From: Candidatus Woesearchaeota archaeon
GTDB taxonomy: Archaea > Nanobdellota > Nanobdellia > Woesearchaeales > SKIA01
Length of the DNA stretch: 37,168 nt
Assembly: GCA_007117065.1 (NCBI GenBank)
Contig: SKHI01000015.1
Span: 1 to 37,168, forward strand
Direction of reading: 5' to 3'
The position numbers and the translations under genes were made by a program. Below are positions 19,453 to 28,719 of this stretch, in pieces. Under the pieces are notes generated by a model. It was not told where the DNA came from and ran no database searches. It saw only the letters and a list, made by a program, of their open reading frames with translations. Position 1 is the first letter of the stretch; each line of letters starts with the position of its first letter.

Positions 19453-21195
19453 ATGATACGAGCACCCATATGCACTGTCGTAGGACACGTAGACCATGGA
19501 AAAACAAGCTTGCTAGACACCATCAGAGGAACAGCAGTAACAGCAGGGGAAGCGGGAAAAATAACACAGGCCATAGGAGCAAGCATTATTCCCATAGAAC
19601 ACATCCTCGAACGATCAGCAAGCATCATAAAAAAACAGCACATAACCATACCAGGACTGCTTTTTATAGATACACCAGGACACGCAGCATTTAGTGGGAT
19701 GAGAAACAGAGGAGGAGGACTCTCTGATATCGCGATACTTCTCGTGGACATTAATGAAGGCTGTAAACCACAGACAAAAGAAGCAATAGAAATTCTCAAA
19801 AAACACAAAACACCATTCATCATAGCCGCTAATAAAATAGACCTCATCACAGGATACAGCCAAAAAAATGAGAATATCATACAAGACATACAACTACAAA
19901 ACGCAAAAACACAAGAAATAATAGAAACAAAAACCTATGAACTCGTAGCGCAAGTAGCAGAACAGGGAATACAAAGCGACCGATTTGACCGAGTAGAGGA
20001 TTTTACCAAAAAAATAGCTATCGTGCCCATAAGCGCACGAACAAAAGCAGGAATAAACAGCATGCTTGCACTCATTGTAGGACTTGCACAAAAATTCCTA
20101 GAAACACAACTTCACGCAACCGCAGAAGGACCCGCAAAGGGAACCATACTGGAAGTGAGCGAAGAACAAGGGTTAGGAACTACACTTAATGTTATTTTAC
20201 AGGACGGAACAGTGCGAGTAGGAGACACACTCCTGATAGGAACCCTGCAACAAGAACCCATAATAACAAAAATACGCGCACTCCTTCAACCCAATAGCAT
20301 AGCAGACCTGAGAGATAAAAAAGCGCGATTCAAAAATGTACCAGAAGCAATAGCCGCAACAGGAGTAAAAATCGTTGCACCAGGGATAGAAAATGCACTT
20401 GCAGGAATGCCAATCATGACTGGACAAAGCGAAGAAGCAAAAAAAGCAGTCCAAGAACGCATAGCACACGTCACAATACACACAGACAAAGAAGGAATCA
20501 TCATAAAAGCAGACAATATAGGCTCACTCGAAGCACTCGTACAGCTCTTTAAAGAAAAAAATGTGCCAATACGCATAGCAGATATTGGACCAATAACAAA
20601 AAAAGATCTGTTAATGGCAGCAAGCAACCCAGAAGAATTTGCCACGATATACGCATTCAACCTACCAAGAACAAAAGAACCCATACCAGAAGGAGTACAA
20701 CTATTTGAAAAAAATATTATATACGCACTCATAGACGACTATGAAGAACAACAAAGAAAAAGAGAAGAAAAAATACGAGAAGAAAAAGTAACACAATTAA
20801 ATCTTCCTGCAAGAATACGCGTACTCGAAGGATGCATATTTAGAAGCAGCAACCCACTCGTATGCGGAGTAGAAGTGCTTAAAGGAAATCTCAAAAAGAA
20901 TACAAAACTCATCAAAGAACAAGCAATAGACCAGAGTGTAGGATACGTAAAAGAAATACAAGAAAAAAATAAGAACATATCTCTTGCAAAAACACAATCA
21001 CAAGTAGCAATTAGTATCCCAGGAGCAATAGGAGGAAAACACGTTCTCGAAGGAGACATACTGTGGAGTGCTATAAGCGAAGAAGAATTTAAACAAAGCA
21101 AACAATACGCAAAACTTCTTGATCAAGAAACAAAAGAAACACTCAAAGAATATGCAGAACTCATGAGAAGACAACAACCACTGTGGGGAATATAA
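19453..21195 (+). CDS. infB: Translation initiation factor aIF5B (IF-2 homolog)
   Basis: MIRAPICTVVGHVDHGKTSLLDTIRGTAV, DTPGHAAF, NKID; start set to ATG 19453 with an upstream TTAAATACACA TATA-like element; track ORF begins at 19372. Confidence 0.97.
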   Translation: MIRAPICTVVGHVDHGKTSLLDTIRGTAVTAGEAGKITQAIGASIIPIEHILERSASIIKKQHITIPGLLFIDTPGHAAFSGMRNRGGGLSDIAILLVDINEGCKPQTKEAIEILKKHKTPFIIAANKIDLITGYSQKNENIIQDIQLQNAKTQEIIETKTYELVAQVAEQGIQSDRFDRVEDFTKKIAIVPISARTKAGINSMLALIVGLAQKFLETQLHATAEGPAKGTILEVSEEQGLGTTLNVILQDGTVRVGDTLLIGTLQQEPIITKIRALLQPNSIADLRDKKARFKNVPEAIAATGVKIVAPGIENALAGMPIMTGQSEEAKKAVQERIAHVTIHTDKEGIIIKADNIGSLEALVQLFKEKNVPIRIADIGPITKKDLLMAASNPEEFATIYAFNLPRTKEPIPEGVQLFEKNIIYALIDDYEEQQRKREEKIREEKVTQLNLPARIRVLEGCIFRSSNPLVCGVEVLKGNLKKNTKLIKEQAIDQSVGYVKEIQEKNKNISLAKTQSQVAISIPGAIGGKHVLEGDILWSAISEEEFKQSKQYAKLLDQETKETLKEYAELMRRQQPLWGI

Positions 21196-21668
21196 CTGTG
21201 GAATTCCTAAACTCAAAACAAAGAAAAATTTTCTTTCAAGCACTCACAAAACAATACGGATACACAGGAAGTACAGATTATGTACTCTACAAAGGAGGAC
21301 AAGATAAATACTATGTCATTAGCCGAGGAGTAGAAAATATTCCTTTTACAGAAATGCGAGTACGCATGGCAGGACTGTACGTGGCATCCTGGAAAGGAGA
21401 CGATCTCAGACTAAGTATGGATGGAGCAATGTTCTTTGGAGCGGACTGTGCCAACTGTTTCGTAGAAGCAGATGAAGAACAAAAGAACGCTTGGATGAAA
21501 GGAGAAGATATACCAGGAGAAGGACACGGACACTGCATAGTGACCTATAAAACATACATACTTGGATGCGGAAGCAGAAGCAATGGGTGGGTAAAGAACT
21601 TTGTAGCAAAAGGAAGAAGAATTACAGAACCTCACGAAACACGAGAATCAAGAGTCCCGCCAATATAA
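21183..21668 (+). CDS. PUA-like domain protein resembling the NOL1/RsmF C-terminal RNA-binding domain
   Basis: ...GHCIVTYKTYILGCGSRSNGWVKNFVAKGRRI resembles the LxVxRxGxxxLGCGxxxxGxxxNxxPK motif; possible GTG start at 21198. Confidence 0.6.
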   Translation: MGNITVEFLNSKQRKIFFQALTKQYGYTGSTDYVLYKGGQDKYYVISRGVENIPFTEMRVRMAGLYVASWKGDDLRLSMDGAMFFGADCANCFVEADEEQKNAWMKGEDIPGEGHGHCIVTYKTYILGCGSRSNGWVKNFVAKGRRITEPHETRESRVPPI

Positions 21669-23257
21669 AATGCTTTGTCTAAGTGTTCAACAGGGTTTTC
21701 TGCAGTAAATATCTGCTCGTTTAAAGTTAAACTTCTGTCAGCTAGATGATATAAAAGCCTGTCTAATAGGTATATTGTCTCAATGTTTGATAGTTTTTTA
21801 TTAAAGTCGCGTTTTTTGCGCGCCAAGACAACAGCAATTTCTGAAAAACGAGCAAGAAAAGTAAATTGTTTAGGCAAATTAGGATCGTGGGATCGAGAAT
21901 ACACCATGCTATCCTCGGTAGCCAAGTATTCTTTTACTAAACGCTCATAGCTATTAACTTTTTCAATAGGCATACCATTAAGAACTACGTGATTTGCAGA
22001 TTCCCTCATTGCTTCCTCCATAGTTTTTTGAAATAATTTTTGACTCGCAGCTACTGTGGAATTTAGCAAGTAATCAGTTACTCTATCAGCTTTTTTTGCT
22101 CGTGAAGTATACGCTACGCGTAAACTAGCATCAGCAAGAATAAATGCCCAAACTATCTCTTCAGTACGTTTTACTTTATCACGAACATAAAGCCCTGAAT
22201 GAGTAAATAATTTTCGAACTAACTTATTCTCCTCACGGTTAAGTTTTACACGTGCCGCATATTCATCTGGATCTTTTTCCCAAAGGTTTTGTAATATAGC
22301 TTGCTCTTTCAAAAGATTTTCAAGAGAGATCTTATCAGACGCGAAACTCAGATTCTCAATAAACCTATGTTTGTCTTGAGGCGTAGTGATCTTCTCACGC
22401 AAGTCAGGAAATAACCTATACACATCAGGAAGTGATAGAGATCGCAGTTTATCAATAAAATAAGTCCCAGATGGAAGGTTCGTTTCTACATTTTCAATTC
22501 GATCACCACCAGCTTTAACAGTGAAAAAGTTCAACGTATCAGCTACTGTAGAGAGTATACCAGCATCCCGGTGTGGCCTCTCAGCCTGAATGATATACGT
22601 GAAAAAATTGGGGTGCTCTTTTCTACTCGGTCGACCACGAGTAAGTTTTCCAATAACAGGAGTTATATCATGTATCAACTGCGATAATTTTCCTTTGTCA
22701 TACCCGTTATACAGAGAAGATATATTTTCCACAAAATCAGTTAAATCTGAATGAAAGCGATTCAATTCAATTTTACGAATATACCCCTGCAACGCATCAT
22801 CTGTTTGAAATATACCTTTGTGATCTTTAACTGATTCTTTGAACTTTTTTTCAACTTGCTCTTCAACAGTATCATGAGCCAATGCTGAACTATATAACAG
22901 TGATTCAGTATCAAGATCAACTACTTCCGCAGAATTATCAAGTGAAGGTAAAATGGTATTTAAGATCGTACATATTCGAATTTGATGCGAAAGATATGGC
23001 TTGCGAGTGAGTTTACGAATATCATCTTTAAAAACTGCTTCAGCTTGAAGAAGTAGATAATCAAAAATTGCAAGATATTCTCTACCAAACTGCCGCTCTT
23101 TAAATACATCTCGTATCGCAGAAAATTGTTTTTTTTCTTCAGGTGTAACTCCGGAATTATTAAGTAGTTCTTCAAGAGAAAAAGAGGGAACCTGATATCC
23201 TTGCTCTTGGAGCTGAGACTTAATAACATTGAATTCTACAAAATTGTTTTTTTCCAT
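21632..23257 (-). CDS. HD-domain protein with RelA/SpoT-hydrolase-like signature
   Basis: RKPYLSHQIRICTIL, LLYSSALAHDTVEEQ, VIGKLTRGR, ILSTVADTLNFF align by eye with SpoT GEPYITHPVAVACIL, LLHDVIEDT, ..KLT, IKLADRTHN; 541 aa, no obvious synthetase domain. Confidence 0.65.
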   Translation of the reverse strand: MEKNNFVEFNVIKSQLQEQGYQVPSFSLEELLNNSGVTPEEKKQFSAIRDVFKERQFGREYLAIFDYLLLQAEAVFKDDIRKLTRKPYLSHQIRICTILNTILPSLDNSAEVVDLDTESLLYSSALAHDTVEEQVEKKFKESVKDHKGIFQTDDALQGYIRKIELNRFHSDLTDFVENISSLYNGYDKGKLSQLIHDITPVIGKLTRGRPSRKEHPNFFTYIIQAERPHRDAGILSTVADTLNFFTVKAGGDRIENVETNLPSGTYFIDKLRSLSLPDVYRLFPDLREKITTPQDKHRFIENLSFASDKISLENLLKEQAILQNLWEKDPDEYAARVKLNREENKLVRKLFTHSGLYVRDKVKRTEEIVWAFILADASLRVAYTSRAKKADRVTDYLLNSTVAASQKLFQKTMEEAMRESANHVVLNGMPIEKVNSYERLVKEYLATEDSMVYSRSHDPNLPKQFTFLARFSEIAVVLARKKRDFNKKLSNIETIYLLDRLLYHLADRSLTLNEQIFTAENPVEHLDKAFYIGGTLDSRVS

Positions 23258-23318
23258 ATGTACATTATGTACAAGAACAGAAAAGAAGCAGACTATAAAA
23301 AATGAACGTTTTTATCAC

Positions 23319-23765
23319 TTACGAGGCATTATATTTGTTCCACTGCTCGTCACCCACATAGTACAGCGAGGAAAGTACTTTTCCTGAAGAGAGTCCAAGC
23401 AGTTCTGAAGAAGAATATAAGCTTTGCGCCAGAGCCAGAGGCTTTTTATGCCGTTCATCAACAACAGCAACCACTGCTCCAGAAGGGAATTCATCGCAAG
23501 AAACAATACCTGGACGCATAATGTCAGCACCATTTGTTACAAAACGAACCGCACCCATATCAACAACTACTTGCGGCAACAACGTTGGTTGTTCTTGAAG
23601 CAAAAATAATGAAGGAACCCATGCACCTTCACATAAGAAAAAAGACCAACGACCATTAATGAACAAGAAAGTATCAGAACGCGTGACCATATCTTTTTTT
23701 TGAAGTGAAACAGGCAGCAGAGCTGAAAGCTCGCGAATTTCACTTTTGCGTAATTGTTTTGACAA
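23319..23765 (-). CDS. PUA-domain RNA-binding protein (MCT-1/DUF1947-like)
   Basis: VVVDMGAVRFVTNGADIMRPGIVSCDEFPSGAVVAVVDERHKKPLALAQS; probable TTG start at 23765 (LSKQLRKSEIREL). Confidence 0.85.
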   Translation of the reverse strand: MSKQLRKSEIRELSALLPVSLQKKDMVTRSDTFLFINGRWSFFLCEGAWVPSLFLLQEQPTLLPQVVVDMGAVRFVTNGADIMRPGIVSCDEFPSGAVVAVVDERHKKPLALAQSLYSSSELLGLSSGKVLSSLYYVGDEQWNKYNAS

Positions 23766-24450
23766 CAGAAAGCACCTCAGAAAAAGACTTGATAGAATAA
23801 TCAATATACGCAAAAGACTTATTTTTTTGACGTTCAGAAAGACCTTCTCGCGTCCACACAGTAGTCATGCCCAACATCTTAGCAGAAGAGAGATCGGCAA
23901 CAGGATTATCCCCCACCATAATCGCTTCCTTAGGGGAAACTCCTAACCGCCTACACACTTCAAGAAATCCTCGAGGGTGCGGCTTGTTAACGCGCACCTC
24001 ATCACTTGTGAGAATCACTTGAAAATACTGCTCGATACCAAGTTTCTTAATGCGCATATCCTTCCATTTTCGATCTCCATCACTATCAGAAAGTATCCCT
24101 AAAGAGAAATCTTTACGTAACTCCTCCAAGACCGGTTTTACATCAGGAAACAAGCGTATACGAGCTGTGAGCGCATCCCAGTATGCAGAAACCAATGAAG
24201 CAATATCAGCATTGTGTATGTTAAAATGTGCTAGGCTTTCAGAAAACCAAATATCGCGCCCATAATCTTGCGGTAAGCTCCTACTATGAAAATATCCTGA
24301 TTTAATAGCATTAAAGACTGCAAGAAAGGCGTCTTTATCGAGAGAATATTTCTCAGAGAGCATGTGAGCGAACTGTTCTTCTACTTCATCCTCGTGAGGA
24401 ATCCACTCTTCTAATGTGTTATCAAAGTCAAAAATAATTGCCTTAATCAC
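23740..24450 (-). CDS. HAD superfamily hydrolase
   Basis: IIFDFDNTLEEW; GILSDSDGDRKWKD; VRVNKPHPRGFLEVCRRLGVSPKEAIMVGDNPVAD. Confidence 0.95.
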   Translation of the reverse strand: MIKAIIFDFDNTLEEWIPHEDEVEEQFAHMLSEKYSLDKDAFLAVFNAIKSGYFHSRSLPQDYGRDIWFSESLAHFNIHNADIASLVSAYWDALTARIRLFPDVKPVLEELRKDFSLGILSDSDGDRKWKDMRIKKLGIEQYFQVILTSDEVRVNKPHPRGFLEVCRRLGVSPKEAIMVGDNPVADLSSAKMLGMTTVWTREGLSERQKNKSFAYIDYSIKSFSEVLSVVKTITQK

Positions 24451-24671
24451 AGAATATCTTCAATAGGTTTCTTGCTCTTATTTACAAGAGGAGTTTCCGG
24501 CTCCGCCTCAAGATTAATACCCAACTTTTTTAACTCCTGAGAATGCATTTGAATGAGCTGCTCCACAATACTGAGAATGCGAGCTAATTCTGCGCGCTCC
24601 TTAGAAAGCGTTGAAAGACAGCCTTTATGATACCCAATAGTCTCGTCCTGCGACATAGTTTGTTCTGACAT
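24447..24671 (-). CDS. Small conserved hypothetical protein
   Basis: 74 aa, helical; overlaps HAD start by 4 nt. Confidence 0.6.
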   Translation of the reverse strand: MSEQTMSQDETIGYHKGCLSTLSKERAELARILSIVEQLIQMHSQELKKLGINLEAEPETPLVNKSKKPIEDIL

Positions 24672-24711
24672 ACACTAGTATAAGAAGAGAGCTTTTAAAA
24701 GATTACGCATT

Positions 24712-25233
24712 ATGTACTGCATGATCACCTTTGCAGAAGTAACTGTTCAAACGCAAGAAATCATGACGATAGTAACGCAGACAGTCGTGTTTCCAATACT
24801 CATTTTATTTATCGGAATTATCCTGGGAGTAATCATAAAAAACGCCTCAATGAGTCTAGGAAAAGCTATAGAACTAGATGTGCACGTGCAGACAGCAATA
24901 AATCAACCCATACCAGCAACAGAACTCCTTGCAGGATTATTTGCAGCAATTACCTACGGTAGCGCAGTAATACTTGCACTTCTCCAAGCAGGAATACTAC
25001 TACTTGCTGCACAGATAGTCGGAGGGTTTCTTCTCATCCTTGGAATACTTGGAGGACTCCTTGGTCTAAAAGACTACGTACAATCGCTATGGCTTAATAA
25101 AAACGATCTTCTTGGGAAAACAATCACCGTACAAAACATTAAAGGAACAGTTATTGAGGAAAAAAGAACAGGAGTACTCATACAAAGTACTACAGGACAA
25201 AAAATTTTCATACCATATAAACAACTACAATGA
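24712..25233 (+). CDS. Small MscS-like mechanosensitive channel-related membrane protein
   Basis: TM helices then GLKDYVQSLWLNKNDLLGKTITVQNIKGTVIEEKRTGVLIQSTTGQKIFIPYKQLQ, the MscS beta-domain pattern. Confidence 0.75.
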   Translation: MYCMITFAEVTVQTQEIMTIVTQTVVFPILILFIGIILGVIIKNASMSLGKAIELDVHVQTAINQPIPATELLAGLFAAITYGSAVILALLQAGILLLAAQIVGGFLLILGILGGLLGLKDYVQSLWLNKNDLLGKTITVQNIKGTVIEEKRTGVLIQSTTGQKIFIPYKQLQ

Positions 25234-25470
25234 CTCAATACACACAGAAATGCGCCACAACTGTGAGCGAATAAAAGAGTCAATATCGCTCTCTTCATCC
25301 AGCTCATCCAAAATACTGCGCACCCTATCGATGCGTAACGAAAGAGAATCTGAGGAGGATAACATAGTACGTATCAGAGAAAATCGTTCACGTAAGAACG
25401 AAGAAATATCTTCCTCTTCAAGTTCATCAAGAAGAGAATATATTTGGACTATGCGATCGTCAGTCATCAC
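25225..25470 (-). CDS. Small hypothetical protein downstream of prefoldin beta
   Basis: 81 aa, acidic helical; in the L37Ae-RpoP-Pcc1-prefoldin cluster; overlaps prefoldin gene. Confidence 0.6.
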   Translation of the reverse strand: MMTDDRIVQIYSLLDELEEEDISSFLRERFSLIRTMLSSSDSLSLRIDRVRSILDELDEESDIDSFIRSQLWRISVCIESL

Positions 25471-25726
25471 GAGCAGAAGAACGCTGTAAACGAGATTCTT
25501 GTTCTTCCAAGGTATGAATTCGTTGTTTCAATAAAGAGCGTTTCTCCTCCAATTCAGCAACAAGCGCTGATGAATCAGAGCGAATCATTAACGTACCAAC
25601 TATTTTGTAGACCTCATCACTCGTACCTAACTCTTCAAGAGCACTTTCCACTTCAATAAGGTCACGCTGAAGTGAGCGACGCTGTACCGAAAGAGACTGA
25701 ATGTGTTGTTCATTAAAAGCAGTCAT
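25460..25726 (-). CDS. pfdB: Prefoldin beta subunit
   Basis: MTAFNEQHIQSLSVQRRSLQRDLIEVESALEELGTSDEVYKIVGTLMIRSDSSALVAELEEKRSLLKQRI. Confidence 0.9.
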   Translation of the reverse strand: MTAFNEQHIQSLSVQRRSLQRDLIEVESALEELGTSDEVYKIVGTLMIRSDSSALVAELEEKRSLLKQRIHTLEEQESRLQRSSARDD

Positions 25727-25935
25727 AGGTGTGCACTCCGCTCCCAAATACCTAAAACCTTTGTTATAGCATGAAGCAATGTTCGTAACGCAGTAGCGTC
25801 TTGGGCCTGAATGAAAAAGACGAGCTCATCACCTTCCTGTCTATAGGTATAGGAAGCACGACCAATATCAGTGTCCTCAGCGGCAAATAACTCGAATAAA
25901 CGAGCATCATAAGCGACAGAAATTTGTGCTTTCAT
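25723..25935 (-). CDS. pcc1: KEOPS complex subunit Pcc1
   Basis: Small protein, DTDIGRASYTYRQEGDELVFFIQAQDATALRTLLHAITKVL; conserved position after rpoP. Confidence 0.85.
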   Translation of the reverse strand: MKAQISVAYDARLFELFAAEDTDIGRASYTYRQEGDELVFFIQAQDATALRTLLHAITKVLGIWERSAHL

Positions 25936-26069
25936 CTTGCAAGAACAGTCGTTGGGCGTACACGAGGCTTGAAGATTATCTTACTACCGCAGTAGGGACA
26001 ACGAACTTTTTTTACTAAATAAGAAGCATCAACATTTTTGCCACAGTTAAAACACGTGTAATCAGCCAT
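25932..26069 (-). CDS. rpoP: DNA-directed RNA polymerase subunit P (Rpb12-like)
   Basis: 45 aa, below ORF-track cutoff: MADYTCFNCGKNVDASYLVKKVRCPYCGSKIIFKPRVRPTTVLAR. Confidence 0.95.
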   Translation of the reverse strand: MADYTCFNCGKNVDASYLVKKVRCPYCGSKIIFKPRVRPTTVLAR

Positions 26070-26070
26070 A

Positions 26071-26325
26071 CTAGAAATCTTCCTCTACTTTTTGCTTTAA
26101 AACAGGGAATTTAGTAACTTGATACGCTCTGCTTGCAAATTTTGAACCGCACTTACCACAAGACCAGATACCTGCAGCCTCTCGTGATACTTTGTCATAC
26201 CCACAGGATGGGCAAGAGTACGTTTTTCTTGCTTGCGTTTCAAGGAAAGCAAATTTATCTCTATTTCTTCGGCCATAACGACTTCCAAATCGTTTACCAC
26301 TTGCAACAGCTTTATTACGCGCCAT
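26071..26325 (-). CDS. rpl37ae: 50S ribosomal protein L37Ae (eL43)
   Basis: CPSCGYDKVSREAAGIWSCGKCGSKFASRAY zinc-ribbon. Confidence 0.97.
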   Translation of the reverse strand: MARNKAVASGKRFGSRYGRRNRDKFAFLETQARKTYSCPSCGYDKVSREAAGIWSCGKCGSKFASRAYQVTKFPVLKQKVEEDF

Positions 26326-26375
26326 ACATAAAGGGAGAGAGAATTGCTTTATAAATTATGTGGTTTGAACACATA

Positions 26376-27587
26376 CTATTTTCTACGCCTCTGTGGACGA
26401 AAGCGATTCTGCGTGTGTCGAAAACGGCGCTTCTTCATCTTAGGCAGAATTTTTGCATGCATAGCTTCAGCAGAGTGAAACTTATGATCCTCGTGCTCTA
26501 TAGTATCAGAAATTGCCTTTTGAATAGATTCCAAAAGAGCCTTATCTGTCTCTGAACAAAAGCTATACGCGACGCCAGAGGCTCCAGCACGAGCAGTTCT
26601 TCCAATCCTGTGCACATAACTTTCTGGATCAGTAGGTAATTCGTAATTAATAACATGCGAGATGTTATCAACATCAATACCTCGAGCAGCCACATCAGTT
26701 GCAACAAGAATAGATACTTTACCACTCACGAAATCAGCTAATGCTCGCATACGCTGTTTTTGCGACTTATCACCATGAATCGATACAGCAGGAAATCCTT
26801 TTTTTGACAAAAAAGAAGCCACTTTATCCGCACGATGCTTCATTTGTGTAAACACAAGAACCTTCTCCATATGTTGCTCAGAGAACAAGTGAAATAACAA
26901 CTCATCTCGCTGAGAAGAGCGAACATATAGAACGCGCTGATGAATATTATCAGAAACAGTGGCTTGAGAGAGTTCTATACGAGTAACATTTTTTGTTAAA
27001 GAAGCCGATAACGCATCAATAGTCGAAGACCACGTAGCAGAAAAGAGCACTGTTTGTGGACTGCGAAGTAAAGCAGCTATGCGCTTAATATCAGGAATAA
27101 ACCCCATATCAAGCATTCTATCAGCTTCGTCAAGAACAAAAAACTCTACATCAGACAAAAAAATCTTTTTTTGCTGAATAAGGTCTTGTAAACGACCAGG
27201 AGTAGCTACAAGAATTTCAACCCCGCGCGACAAATGACGAACTTGAGATGATTGATTTACTCCCCCAAAGACAGAAGCGCACCGAATACGAGCGTATTTT
27301 GCGTACTGATCAATAGCAGTAGTAATCTGCACAACAAGCTCTCTTGTGGGAGCGATAATCAGAGCTAGCGGTTTATGCGGTTTGGCCACACGACCATAAA
27401 TTTTTTGTAATAAAGGTATGCTAAAAGCAGCAGTTTTACCTGTACCCGTCTGTGCAATACCAATGACATCTTTATCTGCGAGAATAAGAGGAATAGTCTG
27501 CTCCTGAATAGGAGTAAGTTCAACGTAGCCTAACTCGCCTAATGCTCGATGCAAAGAAGAGTGTATAGAAAGATCTGAATAAAACAT
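26376..27587 (-). CDS. DEAD-box RNA helicase
   Basis: Q motif, AQTGTGKTAAF, VLDEADRMLDMGF, SAT, ARGIDV, HRIGRTARAG. Confidence 0.98.
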   Translation of the reverse strand: MFYSDLSIHSSLHRALGELGYVELTPIQEQTIPLILADKDVIGIAQTGTGKTAAFSIPLLQKIYGRVAKPHKPLALIIAPTRELVVQITTAIDQYAKYARIRCASVFGGVNQSSQVRHLSRGVEILVATPGRLQDLIQQKKIFLSDVEFFVLDEADRMLDMGFIPDIKRIAALLRSPQTVLFSATWSSTIDALSASLTKNVTRIELSQATVSDNIHQRVLYVRSSQRDELLFHLFSEQHMEKVLVFTQMKHRADKVASFLSKKGFPAVSIHGDKSQKQRMRALADFVSGKVSILVATDVAARGIDVDNISHVINYELPTDPESYVHRIGRTARAGASGVAYSFCSETDKALLESIQKAISDTIEHEDHKFHSAEAMHAKILPKMKKRRFRHTQNRFRPQRRRK

Positions 27588-27605
27588 AAAAAGAAAAAGA
27601 GCCGC

Positions 27606-27824
27606 TTACGCGGCTTGATTAACTGCCTGAGCAGATCGCTTTACAAGAGTTGCACGAAGACCTCTTTCTCCTTGTTCGCCTTCGAATTCAACTGAATCGC
27701 CATCGCGAACAAGAGAACCCTCAATCACAGTTTTGTGAAAGAAGTATTCATCTTCATTTGCATCATCTTTGAGGAATCCAAATTCCTTTGTCCTATTATA
27801 AAACTTTATAGTTCCTTGTTTCAT
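27606..27824 (-). CDS. Cold-shock domain protein (CspA-like)
   Basis: MKQGTIKFYNRTKEFGFLKDDANEDEYFFHKTVI...GDSVEFEGEQGERGLRA. Confidence 0.95.
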   Translation of the reverse strand: MKQGTIKFYNRTKEFGFLKDDANEDEYFFHKTVIEGSLVRDGDSVEFEGEQGERGLRATLVKRSAQAVNQAA

Positions 27825-27918
27825 TGTGTTCTCCGATCAAATACTACTACTGAACACGTAAAAAGAATAAACGGTGCGGTACGAGGTAACTGATACTACA
27901 AGATGAGAATAAAGCTCT

Positions 27919-27930
27919 GTTTATAAATGA
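27919..27930 (-). promoter_or_regulatory. TATA-box-like element for the cold-shock operon
   Basis: ATTTATAAAC on the minus strand, ~95 nt upstream of the CspA ATG. Confidence 0.45.
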
Positions 27931-28002
27931 ATGTATTTCTTGATGCACTCGTTATAGTGTAATATTCAGAACAATTAAATAGTTTTCAAGCGCACTCAGA
28001 GG

Positions 28003-28518
28003 ATGCTTACCGCGTTAGACACATTTCTTCTCTCGCAACTGTTGATAGGCTTCGCACTCATATCAGATATCATATCATTTCAGGTAAGAAAACGAGAACA
28101 CATCCTCATCTTCCTTGCAACATCAGCATTTCTTATCGCTGTGCACTACCTGTTACTTGGAAAAATAACAGCAGGAATACTGGTCTTTCTCTCCTTTGCA
28201 TCGTTTATCACTGCAAGAAAAACAACGAACAAAAAATATCTCTATTTCTTTATGATACTCTACCTCATCCCCATACTGTTGACGTACGATGCTTTTGTAG
28301 ACACCGTCATTTTTATTGGGATGTACGTGGCACTCATTGCACGATTTCAAGAAAATGATAAACAACTACGCATCCTTATGATGGTGGCAACAAGTATCAT
28401 AATCACATACAATGCACTCATATTCACCCCGATGGGCGTACTCCTTGAAACAATATTTCTCATCAGTAACATAGTAGGCTACTACCGATACTACGTGCGG
28501 GAACGCAAAAAGGAGTAG
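28003..28518 (+). CDS. YgjV-like inner membrane protein
   Basis: 171 aa multi-TM; LSQLLIGFALISDIISFQVRKREHILIFLATSAFLIAVHYLLLG. Confidence 0.7.
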   Translation: MLTALDTFLLSQLLIGFALISDIISFQVRKREHILIFLATSAFLIAVHYLLLGKITAGILVFLSFASFITARKTTNKKYLYFFMILYLIPILLTYDAFVDTVIFIGMYVALIARFQENDKQLRILMMVATSIIITYNALIFTPMGVLLETIFLISNIVGYYRYYVRERKKE

Positions 28519-28719
28519 TATTCAATTACTGTCCTGAACTAATAAAATACATAAAAAAAAGTTTGCAGAAGCACATAAAAAGTACTTTGAAATACATTGA
28601 AAAATAGTGAAGGAAAAACCTAAACAAACACCAAAAATGGTCTCTATATGATATATAACGCGCCCACATATTCTCTCAAAGAAGAAAGGCTTAAAACAAA
28701 GTAAAATGATTTTGCATTC

